Positions 1 to 6,686 of a stretch of DNA of 14,244 nucleotides are shown piece after piece. Position 1 is the stretch's first letter; the number at the start of each line of letters is the position of its first letter. Origin of the DNA: DASZZZ01 sp036260375 (GTDB lineage: Bacteria > Actinomycetota > CADDZG01 > WHSQ01); contig DASZZZ010000025.1 of NCBI GenBank assembly GCA_036260375.1, positions 1 to 14,244 on the forward strand, read 5' to 3'. Below the pieces are notes generated by a model. That model had not been told where the DNA came from and did no database searches. It saw only the letters and a list, made by a program, of their open reading frames with translations. The translations under genes were made by a program, and so were the position numbers.

Positions 1-408
1 CGCGAGGACTCCCGCGACGGCGATCGCGACGGGGACGACGATCCACAGCCCGTGGTGGACGAAGAGCTCGCGCAGCGCGTGCTGATGACCGTGACCGCCG
101 CGCAGCAGCGCCTCGCCGATCTCCTGCGCCGCGAACACGCCGACGAGCACGACCGAGAGCGCCGGCCAGAGCCGGGAGGCGCGCGGGGCCGGGCGGACCG
201 GGGCGCGGTGGACGCCGAGGGCGCGGACCGCGACCTCGAGAGCAGCCACGAACGCCGCGCCGGCGAGCGCGGGCGTCAGCCAGGAGAGGTACGCGTGGGC
301 GTGCCCGTCGGCGTGGACCCCGGCGAGCGCGTAGACGAGCCGGTGCACGGCGACGGCGCCGAGCAGCACGAGCACGGCCGCGCGAGCTCTCCAGCGAGGC
401 GCCCCCAT
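1..408 (-). CDS. Four-helix membrane protein with His-rich outer loops (partial, C-terminus off the left edge)
   Basis: The frame is open from an ATG at 408 to the window edge, giving 136 visible residues that start MGAPRWRARAAVLVLLG. Four hydrophobic segments are visible at about residues 8-28, 42-64, 82-101 and 119-136. By the positive-inside rule the Arg-rich N-terminus and the Arg/Pro loop around 66-80 are cytoplasmic. The two loops that then face outward are His-rich: HADGHAHAY near 32-40 and GGHGHQHALRELFVHHG near 102-118. I do not recognise a named family. Outer-face histidine clusters would fit metal handling, but that is inference only. It is transcribed divergently from the reductase at 531, with about 120 bases between the starts. 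An apparent plus-strand reading over the same bases is rich in charged residues and Arg, and I treat it as a shadow. Confidence 0.6.
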   Translation of the reverse strand, partial: MGAPRWRARAAVLVLLGAVAVHRLVYALAGVHADGHAHAYLSWLTPALAGAAFVAALEVAVRALGVHRAPVRPAPRASRLWPALSVVLVGVFAAQEIGEALLRGGHGHQHALRELFVHHGLWIVVPVAIAVAGVLA

Positions 409-515
409 CGCCTGGAGTGTGCCCGAGCCGGTTGCGGTGATGCGCCGTCACGCGGGGCGGGCAGCGATGATCCTGCGCCGGCGCGCGGGTCCTTGCAGGC
501 CAAACAAACACGAAC

Positions 516-525
516 GAGAAGGAGG
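516..525 (+). promoter_or_regulatory. Shine-Dalgarno of the DHFR-like reductase
   Basis: GAGAAGGAGG lies 5 bases before the ATG at 531. It is a near-perfect anti-16S match and fixes the start. Confidence 0.75.
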
Positions 526-530
526 CCGAC

Positions 531-1079
531 ATGGGAGCGCTGCACGTCCACGAGTTCATGACCCTCGACGGTGTGATCGACGCGCCGACGTGGACGATGG
601 ACTACGAGTTCCTTCCCGAGATGGAACGCGACCTCGGGGCCGTGACCGACCGCTGCCGGGCGATCATCCTCGGGCGCACGACCTACGAGATGTTCGAGCC
701 CGCGTGGTCGACGCGGACCGCGGAGGACGATCCCGGGGCGCCCTTCTTCAACGACACGACCAAGTACGTGGTCTCTGCGACGCTGACGACTGCGACATGG
801 AGGAACTCGGAGATGATCGGCCCGTACGACGCCGACGCGATCCGCACGCTGAAGGACGAGGTCGACGGCGACCTCTACACGAGCGGCAGCGGCACGCTGG
901 TCCGAGCGATGCTCGCGGACGCCCTCGTCGACGAGCTGCACCTTCTCGTCTACCCGCTCACCCGGGGATCGGGTCCGCGGCTGTTTCCGGCGGAGGCACC
1001 GCCCGGCAACCTGTCGCTCTCGGCGTGCGAGTCGTACGACAACGGTGTCGTCTACCTCGCGTACCGGCCGCAGCCCTAG
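531..1079 (+). CDS. Dihydrofolate reductase family protein (RibD C-terminal domain)
   Basis: A 182-residue single-domain protein of the RibD_C/DHFR-like fold, the family of YwjB/YyaP-type NADPH-dependent reductases. Visible family features are the N-terminal strand with MTLDGVID (residues 10-17), LGRTTYEMF (48-56) after the second strand, the nucleotide-loop segment YTSGSGTLVRAML (116-128), and the C-terminal DELHLLVYPLTRGSGPRLF (134-152). Length is normal for the family (about 180-200). The natural substrate of these stand-alone proteins is generally unknown. It is unlikely to be a housekeeping folate or riboflavin enzyme, because it lacks the deaminase half of RibD. The start is chosen from the strong ribosome site ending 5 bases upstream. 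It appears monocistronic: the DNA downstream is a decayed gene fragment. Confidence 0.9.
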   Translation: MGALHVHEFMTLDGVIDAPTWTMDYEFLPEMERDLGAVTDRCRAIILGRTTYEMFEPAWSTRTAEDDPGAPFFNDTTKYVVSATLTTATWRNSEMIGPYDADAIRTLKDEVDGDLYTSGSGTLVRAMLADALVDELHLLVYPLTRGSGPRLFPAEAPPGNLSLSACESYDNGVVYLAYRPQP

Positions 1080-1091
1080 GCTGCTCGTTCC

Positions 1092-1236
1092 CGCGCGCTC
1101 GGCGTCTTCTTCGACACGATCGTCGTGTGCTCGGTCACCGGCAGCACGCAGGCGCGGGATGGTCGCGGGCTTCGCCTCGCTCGCCGACGCGGGCGGCGCG
1201 GCCCGGCGCATCGTCGAGATCGACGCGTCGGCGAAG
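1092..1236 (+). pseudogene. Frameshifted fragment of 1-aminocyclopropane-1-carboxylate deaminase
   Basis: One frame reads ALGVFFDTIVVCSVTGSTQA (about 1095-1154). Then, one base out of phase, another reads GMVAGFASLADAGG (from 1156) and RRIVEIDASAK (ending 1236). Joined, these match the central core of ACC deaminase, a fold-type II PLP enzyme, around its well-conserved VCSVTGSTQAGM...GFA and IDASAKP segments. A single extra C in the string GCGCGGGATG at about 1152-1160 explains the phase change. The rest of the enzyme (normally about 335 residues) is missing on both sides: the reductase stop lies only 16 bases upstream, and nothing recognisable as ACC deaminase follows. D-cysteine desulfhydrase is a relative, but the motif wording favours ACC deaminase. 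This is a dead remnant. Confidence 0.72.
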
Positions 1237-1451
1237 CACGACGCCGGCACGTACGGCATCGCGGACGACGCGACGCACCTCGGCGGCCAGCCCGCGCTCA
1301 ACGCCTACAGCGCGCTGTCTCGTGCCGCGCGGCTAGCGGTCGCCCGTCACCGCGATCGTTCGCCGCCCCGGGACTTGCGCGAACTGGGCTCGTCTGCTTC
1401 ACTGCGTTCGTCCGTACGTGCGATCCGCTCACTCGAGGAGGTGGGGTGCAG
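1237..1451 (+). other. Decayed or non-coding stretch after the ACC-deaminase fragment
   Basis: The reading frame of the second half of the fragment continues past IDASAK with an ordered-looking segment, GTYGIADDATHLGGQPALNA (around 1249-1308). It then turns into low-quality sequence rich in Arg and Ser. The segment does not fit ACC deaminase as I know it, so it may come from a second gene joined to the first. I could not assign it, and I see no complete gene or structured RNA in this stretch. Confidence 0.4.
1435..1443 (+). promoter_or_regulatory. Strong Shine-Dalgarno before a 21-codon ORF
   Basis: GAGGAGGTG ends 8 bases before the ATG at 1452. This is an almost ideal ribosome site, yet the frame behind it is very short. 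Confidence 0.5.
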
Positions 1452-1517
1452 ATGACCGTGACTTCCGCTGCCGGCTGCCCCGCCCGAGCGGGAACCGCGC
1501 GCACGATCGTTCGCTAG
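1452..1517 (+). CDS. Possible 21-residue small ORF or stub of a lost gene
   Basis: The ORF begins MTVTSAAGCPARAG and ends TIVR before TAG at 1515-1517. Support is the near-consensus Shine-Dalgarno with 8-base spacing. Against it are the short length, the lack of any family match and the position inside degraded DNA. It could be a leader peptide for rsgA (whose start is about 100 bases downstream), the intact 5' end of a gene whose body was deleted, or chance. The segment TIVR plus stop overlaps one copy of an 11-base repeat (1504-1514) also found at 1353-1363. Confidence 0.3.
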   Translation: MTVTSAAGCPARAGTARTIVR

Positions 1518-1618
1518 CGCCGACCGGCGCTCGCAAAGATCCCGAGGTTCCTCGCTCCGGCGGCTACACGCGTCCACGGCGTGCTTCGCGCGCGCCTCGA
1601 GTGAAGGAACCCACTACC

Positions 1619-2686
1619 TTGCATGCGACCGTACGACTGGCGGACCTCGGTTGGGACGAGGACCGCAACGAGGAATTCGCACCGTTCATGGAGCGCGGCC
1701 TGACGCCCGGCCGCGTGGCAACCGATCACGGCACGGCGGCCACCGTGTTGACCGAGCGCGGCGAGGTGCTCGCGACGCCGACGGGCAAGTCGAGGCGCGC
1801 CGGGCCCCCGGCGGCGGGGGACTGGATCGCGCTCGAGGAGCTCGGAGACGGCCGCGGGGTGATCCACGCGCTGCTCGACCGCAGGACGGTCTTCTCGCGC
1901 AAGGTCGCCTGGCTCGAGACCGACGAGCAGGTGATCGCGGCCAACGTCGACGTGATCCTCGTCGTCGCCGGCCTCGACGGCGACCTGAACCCGCGCCGGC
2001 TCGAGCGCTATCTCGCCGCGGCGTGGGAAGGCGGCGCGCAGCCCGTCGTCGTATTGACCAAGCCCGATCTGTGCACCGACTTGAAGGCGGCGTTGGAGTC
2101 GTTGGCTGCGGTGGCGGCCGGGGCCGACGTCCACGTCGTCGACAACCTCACCGGCGACGGCGTCGAGGCCGTGCGCGTTCTGCTGCGGCCCACCAGGACC
2201 GCGGTGCTCGTCGGTTCGTCCGGAGTCGGCAAGTCGACGCTGATCAACAACCTCCTCGGAGAGGAGGTCCTGAAGACCGGCGAGGTGCGCTGGGACGGCA
2301 AGGGCCGGCACACGACCACGCACCGGGAGCTGATGACCGTTCGCGGCGGAGGGTGCGTCCTCGACACGCCCGGGATGCGCGAGCTACAGCTATGGGGGAC
2401 CGAAGCGGGACTCGACGCGGCGTTCGACGACGTCGCGCGGCTCGCGTCCGGCTGCAAGTTCAACGACTGCAGGCACGACCGCGAGCCGGGTTGCGCGGTG
2501 CGCGCCGCGATCGAAGCCCACGCACTCGACCCCGACCGACTCGCCTCCTATCGCAAGCTCCAGCGAGAGCTTCGTTACCTCGAGACACGCGTGGACAAGC
2601 GGGCGCGCAGTGAGGAGTCGAAGCGCTGGAGGAAGCTGCACGGCGAGGCGCGCGCCCGGAGCCGTGACCGGGGAGGTCGCCGATGA
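1619..2686 (+). CDS. rsgA: Ribosome small subunit-dependent GTPase A
   Basis: A circularly permuted YjeQ/EngC GTPase that acts in late maturation of the 30S ribosomal subunit. Counting from the TTG at 1619 (355 residues), an OB-fold fills roughly residues 30-95. The G4-type motif TKPD is at 147-150 (the family more often has NKxD), the P-loop GSSGVGKST at 199-207, a G2-like region GRHTTTHRE at 229-237, and the G3 DTPG at 249-252. The C-terminal zinc module is intact: Cys279, Cys284, His286 and Cys292 in C-x4-C-x-H-x5-C. The tail is basic, as expected for rRNA contact. Start: TTG 1619 has GAAGGA at 1603-1608 upstream. GTG 1601 is the alternative (6 residues longer) but has no ribosome site. 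Longer readings cross the degraded region. It converges on the MDMPI-type gene with 19 bases between the stops. Confidence 0.93.
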   Translation: MHATVRLADLGWDEDRNEEFAPFMERGLTPGRVATDHGTAATVLTERGEVLATPTGKSRRAGPPAAGDWIALEELGDGRGVIHALLDRRTVFSRKVAWLETDEQVIAANVDVILVVAGLDGDLNPRRLERYLAAAWEGGAQPVVVLTKPDLCTDLKAALESLAAVAAGADVHVVDNLTGDGVEAVRVLLRPTRTAVLVGSSGVGKSTLINNLLGEEVLKTGEVRWDGKGRHTTTHRELMTVRGGGCVLDTPGMRELQLWGTEAGLDAAFDDVARLASGCKFNDCRHDREPGCAVRAAIEAHALDPDRLASYRKLQRELRYLETRVDKRARSEESKRWRKLHGEARARSRDRGGRR

Positions 2687-2705
2687 CGGTGCGTCGCGCG
2701 GATGT

Positions 2706-3440
2706 CTACTCGACCAGAGCTTCTTCCCTGACTCCGTATGGATAGAAGTAGGGAACGTATGGCTCGGCGTCGCCGTCCCAGTCGTACGCGGCGATCTGTT
2801 CCGGGCTTCGTCGCCCGGACAGCGCGCGGAACAGCTCGAAGCGAGTCGCATGCACCGTCGCGCCGGGCTCGCCGTCGCCCGCGGTGTACGCCTTGTCGCC
2901 GACGTCGAACCGGAGCGGCGGAATGCCCGCCGAGGCGAGGCGGAAGCCCATCGCGGCGATGAAGCTGCTCAACCCGATCTTGATCGGCGCCCCGTCGCGG
3001 TCGCGTCGTATGCCGAGCGCTCCGAAGATGTCCTGCTGATGCGCGGCGGCGTCCGTGACGAGGACGCGGTCGATGAACATCAAGGTGCCGTCGGGCCACG
3101 GCTCGTCACCTCGCATCATCGCGGCGAGGTCACGGGCCGAGGACGCCCACTCGTCGAGCAATTCCTGGAGCGAGCGGTCCCTGCGTTCGTCCAGCTGTCG
3201 TCGGGTCCAGTCGTTCAACGAGGCGACCGCGCCGTCTTCGCCGAGCGCCCCGAAGAACTCGCGCGGCAAGTCGCCCCGGATGGCGTAGCTCGCATCTGCG
3301 GCGAGATGGGCGACGACGTCTCTGACGCTCCAGTCCGGAGTCGCGGGGACCGGTGTGCCCAGCGCTCCGGAATCGAGCCCCGCGACGTGCTCCGAGATGT
3401 CGCCGCGGAGCCGTTCGTATACGTCTACGAGGTCGGGCAT
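2706..3440 (-). CDS. Maleylpyruvate isomerase family mycothiol-dependent enzyme (DinB/MDMPI_N fold)
   Basis: A 244-residue protein with the MDMPI N-terminal four-helix (DinB-like) domain typical of actinobacteria. The pattern is a start helix (DVYERLRGDISEHVAGL), then WSVRDVVAHLAAD (residues 37-49, metal-ligand candidate His45), and TDAAAHQQDIFGALG (129-143, candidate His134 with Asp137). These are the usual His-x3-Asp type ligand positions. The C-terminal portion (about 150-244) carries GATVHATRFELFRALSGRRS, which resembles the second domain seen in this family. Members use mycothiol or bind metal, but the substrate varies and cannot be read from sequence. The ATG at 3440 begins MPDLVDVYERLR; the upstream ribosome site is weak. 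The gene looks monocistronic, preceded by a peroxidase remnant. Confidence 0.85.
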   Translation of the reverse strand: MPDLVDVYERLRGDISEHVAGLDSGALGTPVPATPDWSVRDVVAHLAADASYAIRGDLPREFFGALGEDGAVASLNDWTRRQLDERRDRSLQELLDEWASSARDLAAMMRGDEPWPDGTLMFIDRVLVTDAAAHQQDIFGALGIRRDRDGAPIKIGLSSFIAAMGFRLASAGIPPLRFDVGDKAYTAGDGEPGATVHATRFELFRALSGRRSPEQIAAYDWDGDAEPYVPYFYPYGVREEALVE

Positions 3441-3522
3441 CGCCGAAGCCTAACGACAGTCGGGCGCACGCGCCTCCCGTACGCCGCGACGAAGGCCGAC
3501 GGGTCGCCGCCCGAGGCCGTCT

Positions 3523-4036
3523 TCACGCGCCGAGGACGTCGGCGATCGCCTGCCTCGTCGGGGCGAAGAAGTACCCGCCGCCCGTCGGCACGACCCACTC
3601 CCGCTTCAGGGTCAGGTCGACGGGACCGCCCGGCGCCGGGAACGTGATCGTACGTGCGCGGCCCCCACGGCCTCCGTTCTGGCCGATGACGGGCTCGTGT
3701 CCGCCGAAGTTCGGTTGGATCGGCGAGTTGGCCCAACGACGGCTGAGGAACTCGAACTGATCCTCGATCGAGCTTCCGTAGCCACAGGAACATCAAGCCG
3801 CGCTCCTGCTTGACGAGCCCGGGTGGCGGCTTCTTGACCCCCACGAGCGGCCGCCCGAACGGGATGCCGCGCCTCAGGGTCATCCGAAGCAGGTTGTCGG
3901 CGGGATGACCGAGGTCGTTGGCGCCGTCGCGCGGGTTGACCTTACGTATGTGAGCGAAGTGCGGGCACACGCTGCCCAGCACGTCGGCGCGCGCCGGCTC
4001 GTGACCGTCGCCCGGATATCCGGGCACGGGCCGCAT
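3523..4036 (-). pseudogene. Truncated, frameshifted DyP-type peroxidase (C-terminal half)
   Basis: On the minus strand, from about 4036 to 3785 one frame reads CPHFAHIRKVNPRD, RRGIPFG and ERGLMFL. The DyP reading then continues in another frame with CYGSSIEDQFEFLSRRWANS and WVVPTGGGYFFAPTRQAIAD, ending at a TGA at 3523-3525. These are conserved blocks of dye-decolorizing heme peroxidases. The His of AHIRKVNPR is the known proximal heme ligand. One surplus base near 3781-3787 (CTGTGGCTAC where CTGTGCTAC would restore LCY) causes the shift. The N-terminal half, including the distal GxxDG motif, is absent. The remnant starts 10 codons after the stop of the winged-helix gene. It is very unlikely to make an active enzyme. 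Confidence 0.85.
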
Positions 4037-4063
4037 GACCGACGGGCGCGTCGTCGTCCGCGG

Positions 4064-5113
4064 TCACTGCGCGAGGAGGCGCGCGACCTTCTCGAGCCGG
4101 TCGTCCACCGTCCGCCGCACCGACGGCCCGAGGGTGTCGAACGGCTCGACGCGCGCGCCGTCCTTCAGCGTGTACGTCCAGAGCCCGGCCACGGCGCCGT
4201 CGACGAGGATCACGGGGTTCCCGTCTCCGGCCAGGCCCGTGCCGATCGGCGTGTAGACGGCGCGTTGGACGTCGGGATGGACGAACCTGGCGCGCCCGTC
4301 GGGGGCATGACCCATCGTGTACGCGTCCCACTTCGGCAACAGATCGACGGTGCCGCGCAGCGGGCGCACGCGGCCGAACGTGGCCTCGTCGCGCGCGTGG
4401 AGCAGGAGACCGTCGCCGACGTCCACGGTGTCGTGGGCGCCGACGGCGGTTGCCGCGGCGCGCTTGGTGACGCCGGCCCACCACGCGAAGTCGGCGACGC
4501 GCGCGGGGCCGTAGCCGCGCAGGTACTCGCCGGCGAGCCACGCGAGCGCGTCGTCGGACGCGCCGCCGTCGAGGCCCTCCGGCGCCCACGCGTCCGTCGC
4601 CACGTAGCGATGCGCGCCCGACATCAAGCTGTCACCCGCGAGCGCGAGCAGCCGTCCCTCGTAGCGCAGGCACCGCAGCACCGATCCGAGTGGCTGGCCC
4701 TCGACGCCGACGTCGTGCAGCGCGCGCGCCTCGACCGGCGCGCGCGCCCGCTCTAGCACGCGCTCGGCCACGCGCGCGTAGTCCTCGAGCGACATGCCGT
4801 GACGCCGAAGCGAGCGCACGACGTCGGACTCGGGTCGGCGTACCGCGGTGAAGATGCGCGCCGCGTTCGCCCGCGGAACGAGGAACAGCGTTCGCCGCAT
4901 GGCGGGGATCCGGAGCCCGGTGCCGTCGCGGTCGATGCGCCGGTAACGCGCCGCGGACATCGAGCGCGTGCGCACCGCGAGCGCGAGCGGAGACGTCGGA
5001 TGCGTCGCGTAGACCGCGACGACGTCGCGCAGCGCGTCCTCGGGAGTGCGCGCCCGGCCCCCGAGACGCTGCCGGCCGTGGGTCCACGCGCGCAGCCGTT
5101 CGACGAGATCCAT
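4064..5113 (-). CDS. Winged-helix DNA-binding domain protein (HTH_42, AlkZ/YcaQ-like superfamily)
   Basis: A 349-residue protein of the HTH_42 (PF06224-type) family. Recognisable blocks are RIPAMRRTLFLVPR near residues 70-85, a long central winged-helix region including WLAGEYLRGYGPARVADFAW, then LPKWDAYTMGH and the C-terminal DGAVAGLWTYTLKDG. Some family members (AlkZ, YcaQ) are DNA glycosylases acting on alkylated bases or crosslinks, using a Gln-containing QxQ or QxD motif. At the comparable place here I read VYATHPTSPLALAVRTR, without that glutamine, so glycosylase activity should not be assumed. The start MDLVERLRAWTHGRQRL at 5113 is preferred because further upstream the frame becomes Arg/Thr/Ala-rich non-protein-like sequence. 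The upstream oxidoreductase on the same strand ends 76 bases away. Confidence 0.82.
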   Translation of the reverse strand: MDLVERLRAWTHGRQRLGGRARTPEDALRDVVAVYATHPTSPLALAVRTRSMSAARYRRIDRDGTGLRIPAMRRTLFLVPRANAARIFTAVRRPESDVVRSLRRHGMSLEDYARVAERVLERARAPVEARALHDVGVEGQPLGSVLRCLRYEGRLLALAGDSLMSGAHRYVATDAWAPEGLDGGASDDALAWLAGEYLRGYGPARVADFAWWAGVTKRAAATAVGAHDTVDVGDGLLLHARDEATFGRVRPLRGTVDLLPKWDAYTMGHAPDGRARFVHPDVQRAVYTPIGTGLAGDGNPVILVDGAVAGLWTYTLKDGARVEPFDTLGPSVRRTVDDRLEKVARLLAQ

Positions 5114-5183
5114 CGCGCGATTGTCGCGGCTGCGGCGGGCGGCGCGCGCCGGCGACGACGCCCGTGCTCCGCGCCGGCGTCCT

Positions 5184-5199
5184 CGCGCGCTAGCGCGCG
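5184..5199. repeat. 16-base perfect palindrome across a stop codon
   Basis: CGCGCGCTAGCGCGCG is its own reverse complement. It contains the TAG stop of the oxidoreductase (5190-5192 on the minus strand). It could be a weak hairpin between the two minus-strand genes, but in DNA this GC-rich, alternating CG makes palindromes easily. Confidence 0.35.
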
Positions 5200-6062
5200 G
5201 GGCGCGCGTCGCCGCCGAGGATGTGCGCCAGCACCGCGGCGTAGTCGGCGTCGGCGAGCCCCGCGTCGTGCGCGCTCGCGAGCCAGCGGCGCGCCGCGTC
5301 GACGAGAGGCACGGCCACGCCCGCCGCTCCGGCGGCATCCGCGACGAGCTCCGCGTCCTTGCGCGCGAGCGCGAGCGAGAAGCGCGCCGGGAACTCGCCG
5401 GATTCGACGACCGCGCGCCGACGCTCCGCCTGTTGGCGCAACGGCGTCGCCGACAGCACGTCGAACGCGACGTCGCGCGACAGGCCGAGGGCGTCGGCGA
5501 GCGCCACCGTCTCGCCGACGAGGCACAGCGTCCCGAACAGCGCCGAGTTCGCTACGAGCTTGGCGGCCGCCCCGGCGCCGAGAGGGCCGACGTGCACGAC
5601 CGACCCGAGCGCGGACAGCAGCGGCGTCCATCGCTCGACGAGCGCCGCCGGCCCGCCGGCGAAGACCTTCAGCGCCCCGGACTCGACTTCGGAGACGCTG
5701 CCGAGCACGGGCGCGTCGACGACCTCGGAGCCCGGCGGGAGCGCGGACGCGAGCCGCATCACGGCGTCCGGGCCGACCGTCGACATCTCGATCACGGCGA
5801 CCGGCGCGCCGGCGTGGGCGATGCCGTCGTCGCCGCTCGTCACCGCGTCGAGCGCGGCTGGGTCGGCGACCATCGTCACCGTGACGTCCGCGGCGCGCGC
5901 CGCGTCGGCCGGCGTCGCGGCGCGCCGCGCGCCGGCGTCGACGAGGGGTTGTGCGCGCGCGGGCGTGCGATTCCACACCACGACGTCGTGGCCCGCGTCG
6001 AGAAACCGCCGCGCGACGCGGCCGCCCATGGTCCCGAGCCCGACGACCGCGACCGTCGTCAC
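5190..6062 (-). CDS. NAD(P)-dependent oxidoreductase, 3-hydroxyisobutyrate dehydrogenase-like
   Basis: A 290-residue beta-hydroxyacid dehydrogenase. The Rossmann motif VGLGTMGG is at residues 7-14, followed by the cofactor-specificity loop VVWNRTPAR (28-36); Arg32 suggests NADP(H). The substrate loop IEMSTVGP is at 91-98, with DAPVLGSVSEVESGAL at 116-131. The catalytic helix GAGAAAKLVANSALF carries Lys168 and Asn172, the expected catalytic pair. Length matches the family (about 290). The usual GGxxGA-type substrate motif reads GSVSEVESG here, as in imine-reductase and glyoxylate-reductase-like relatives, so the substrate is open. The GTG start at 6062 is chosen because the Rossmann strand begins right after it and GGAG lies 6 bases upstream (6069-6072). 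It is divergent from the peroxiredoxin with only 29 bases between starts. Confidence 0.9.
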   Translation of the reverse strand: MTTVAVVGLGTMGGRVARRFLDAGHDVVVWNRTPARAQPLVDAGARRAATPADAARAADVTVTMVADPAALDAVTSGDDGIAHAGAPVAVIEMSTVGPDAVMRLASALPPGSEVVDAPVLGSVSEVESGALKVFAGGPAALVERWTPLLSALGSVVHVGPLGAGAAAKLVANSALFGTLCLVGETVALADALGLSRDVAFDVLSATPLRQQAERRRAVVESGEFPARFSLALARKDAELVADAAGAAGVAVPLVDAARRWLASAHDAGLADADYAAVLAHILGGDARPAR

Positions 6063-6091
6063 GACGCGCTCCGCGCGTGGATGATGGGGGC

Positions 6092-6667
6092 ATGGACACG
6101 ACCGCTCACGATCCGACGATCTTGCCACCGAATCTCCCGGTCCCGGTCGACGACGGCGCCGCCGACCACTTGCCCGGGATGCGCGTGCCGTCGCTCGCGC
6201 TGCGCTCGACGCGCGGGGACGTCGTCGACCCCGCCGACCTTGCCGCCGGACGCGCCGTCCTGTACGTCTTTCCCGCCACGGGCCGGCCCGGCGTGGCGCC
6301 GCCGGCGGGGTGGGACGCGATCCCCGGCGCGCGTGGGTGCACGCCGCAGTCGTGCGCGTTTCGGGACGCCCACTCGGAGTTCGCCGCGCGCGGCTACCGC
6401 GTCGCGGGGCTGTCGGTGCAGGCTCCCGAGGTCCAGGCCGAGGCCGTGCGGCGGTTGCACCTGCCGTTCGAGCTCCTCGCCGACCCCGACCTGGAGATGG
6501 CGCGGCGCATGCGTCTGCCGACCTTCGACGTCGAGGGCAAGACGTACCTCAAGCGCCTGACGATGGTGCTCGAGGACGGCGCCGTGACGCACGTCTTCTA
6601 TCCCGTGTTCCCGCCCGACGCCAACGCCGGCGAGGTTCTCGCATGGCTTGCGGCGCGCGCGTCCTAG
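6092..6667 (+). CDS. Peroxiredoxin, BCP/PrxQ-like (AhpC/TSA family)
   Basis: A 191-residue thioredoxin-fold peroxidase. VLYVFPATGRPG (57-68) is the first core strand, and GCTPQSCAFRD (82-92) is the signature of bacterioferritin-comigratory-type peroxiredoxins. Cys83 is the peroxidatic and Cys88 the likely resolving cysteine, five residues apart as in BCP. LSVQAPEVQAEAVRRLHLPF (107-126) and LLADPDLEMARRMRLPTF (128-145) follow the family pattern, then the C-terminal strand LTMVLEDGAVTHVFYPV. It would reduce hydrogen peroxide or alkyl peroxides in the cytoplasm using thioredoxin-like donors. An insertion PGVAPPAGWDAIPGAR between the first strand and the CP loop is longer than in E. coli BCP. ATG 6092 follows a GGGGG run, a weak ribosome site. 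A longer reading upstream would overlap the divergent gene and is not protein-like. Confidence 0.87.
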   Translation: MDTTAHDPTILPPNLPVPVDDGAADHLPGMRVPSLALRSTRGDVVDPADLAAGRAVLYVFPATGRPGVAPPAGWDAIPGARGCTPQSCAFRDAHSEFAARGYRVAGLSVQAPEVQAEAVRRLHLPFELLADPDLEMARRMRLPTFDVEGKTYLKRLTMVLEDGAVTHVFYPVFPPDANAGEVLAWLAARAS

Positions 6668-6686
6668 CCCGGCGCGGCCCGCCGGC

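Noticed and set aside
276..1301. Long minus-strand frame antisense to the DHFR-like gene
   Set aside because: The product is Arg/Pro/Gly-rich without family resemblance and overlaps a well-supported plus-strand gene. Such frames are expected in high-GC DNA.
5184..5199. CG-rich palindrome as a regulator operator or terminator
   Set aside because: Kept only as a repeat. It overlaps coding sequence, has no T-run, and alternating CG in this composition forms palindromes by chance.
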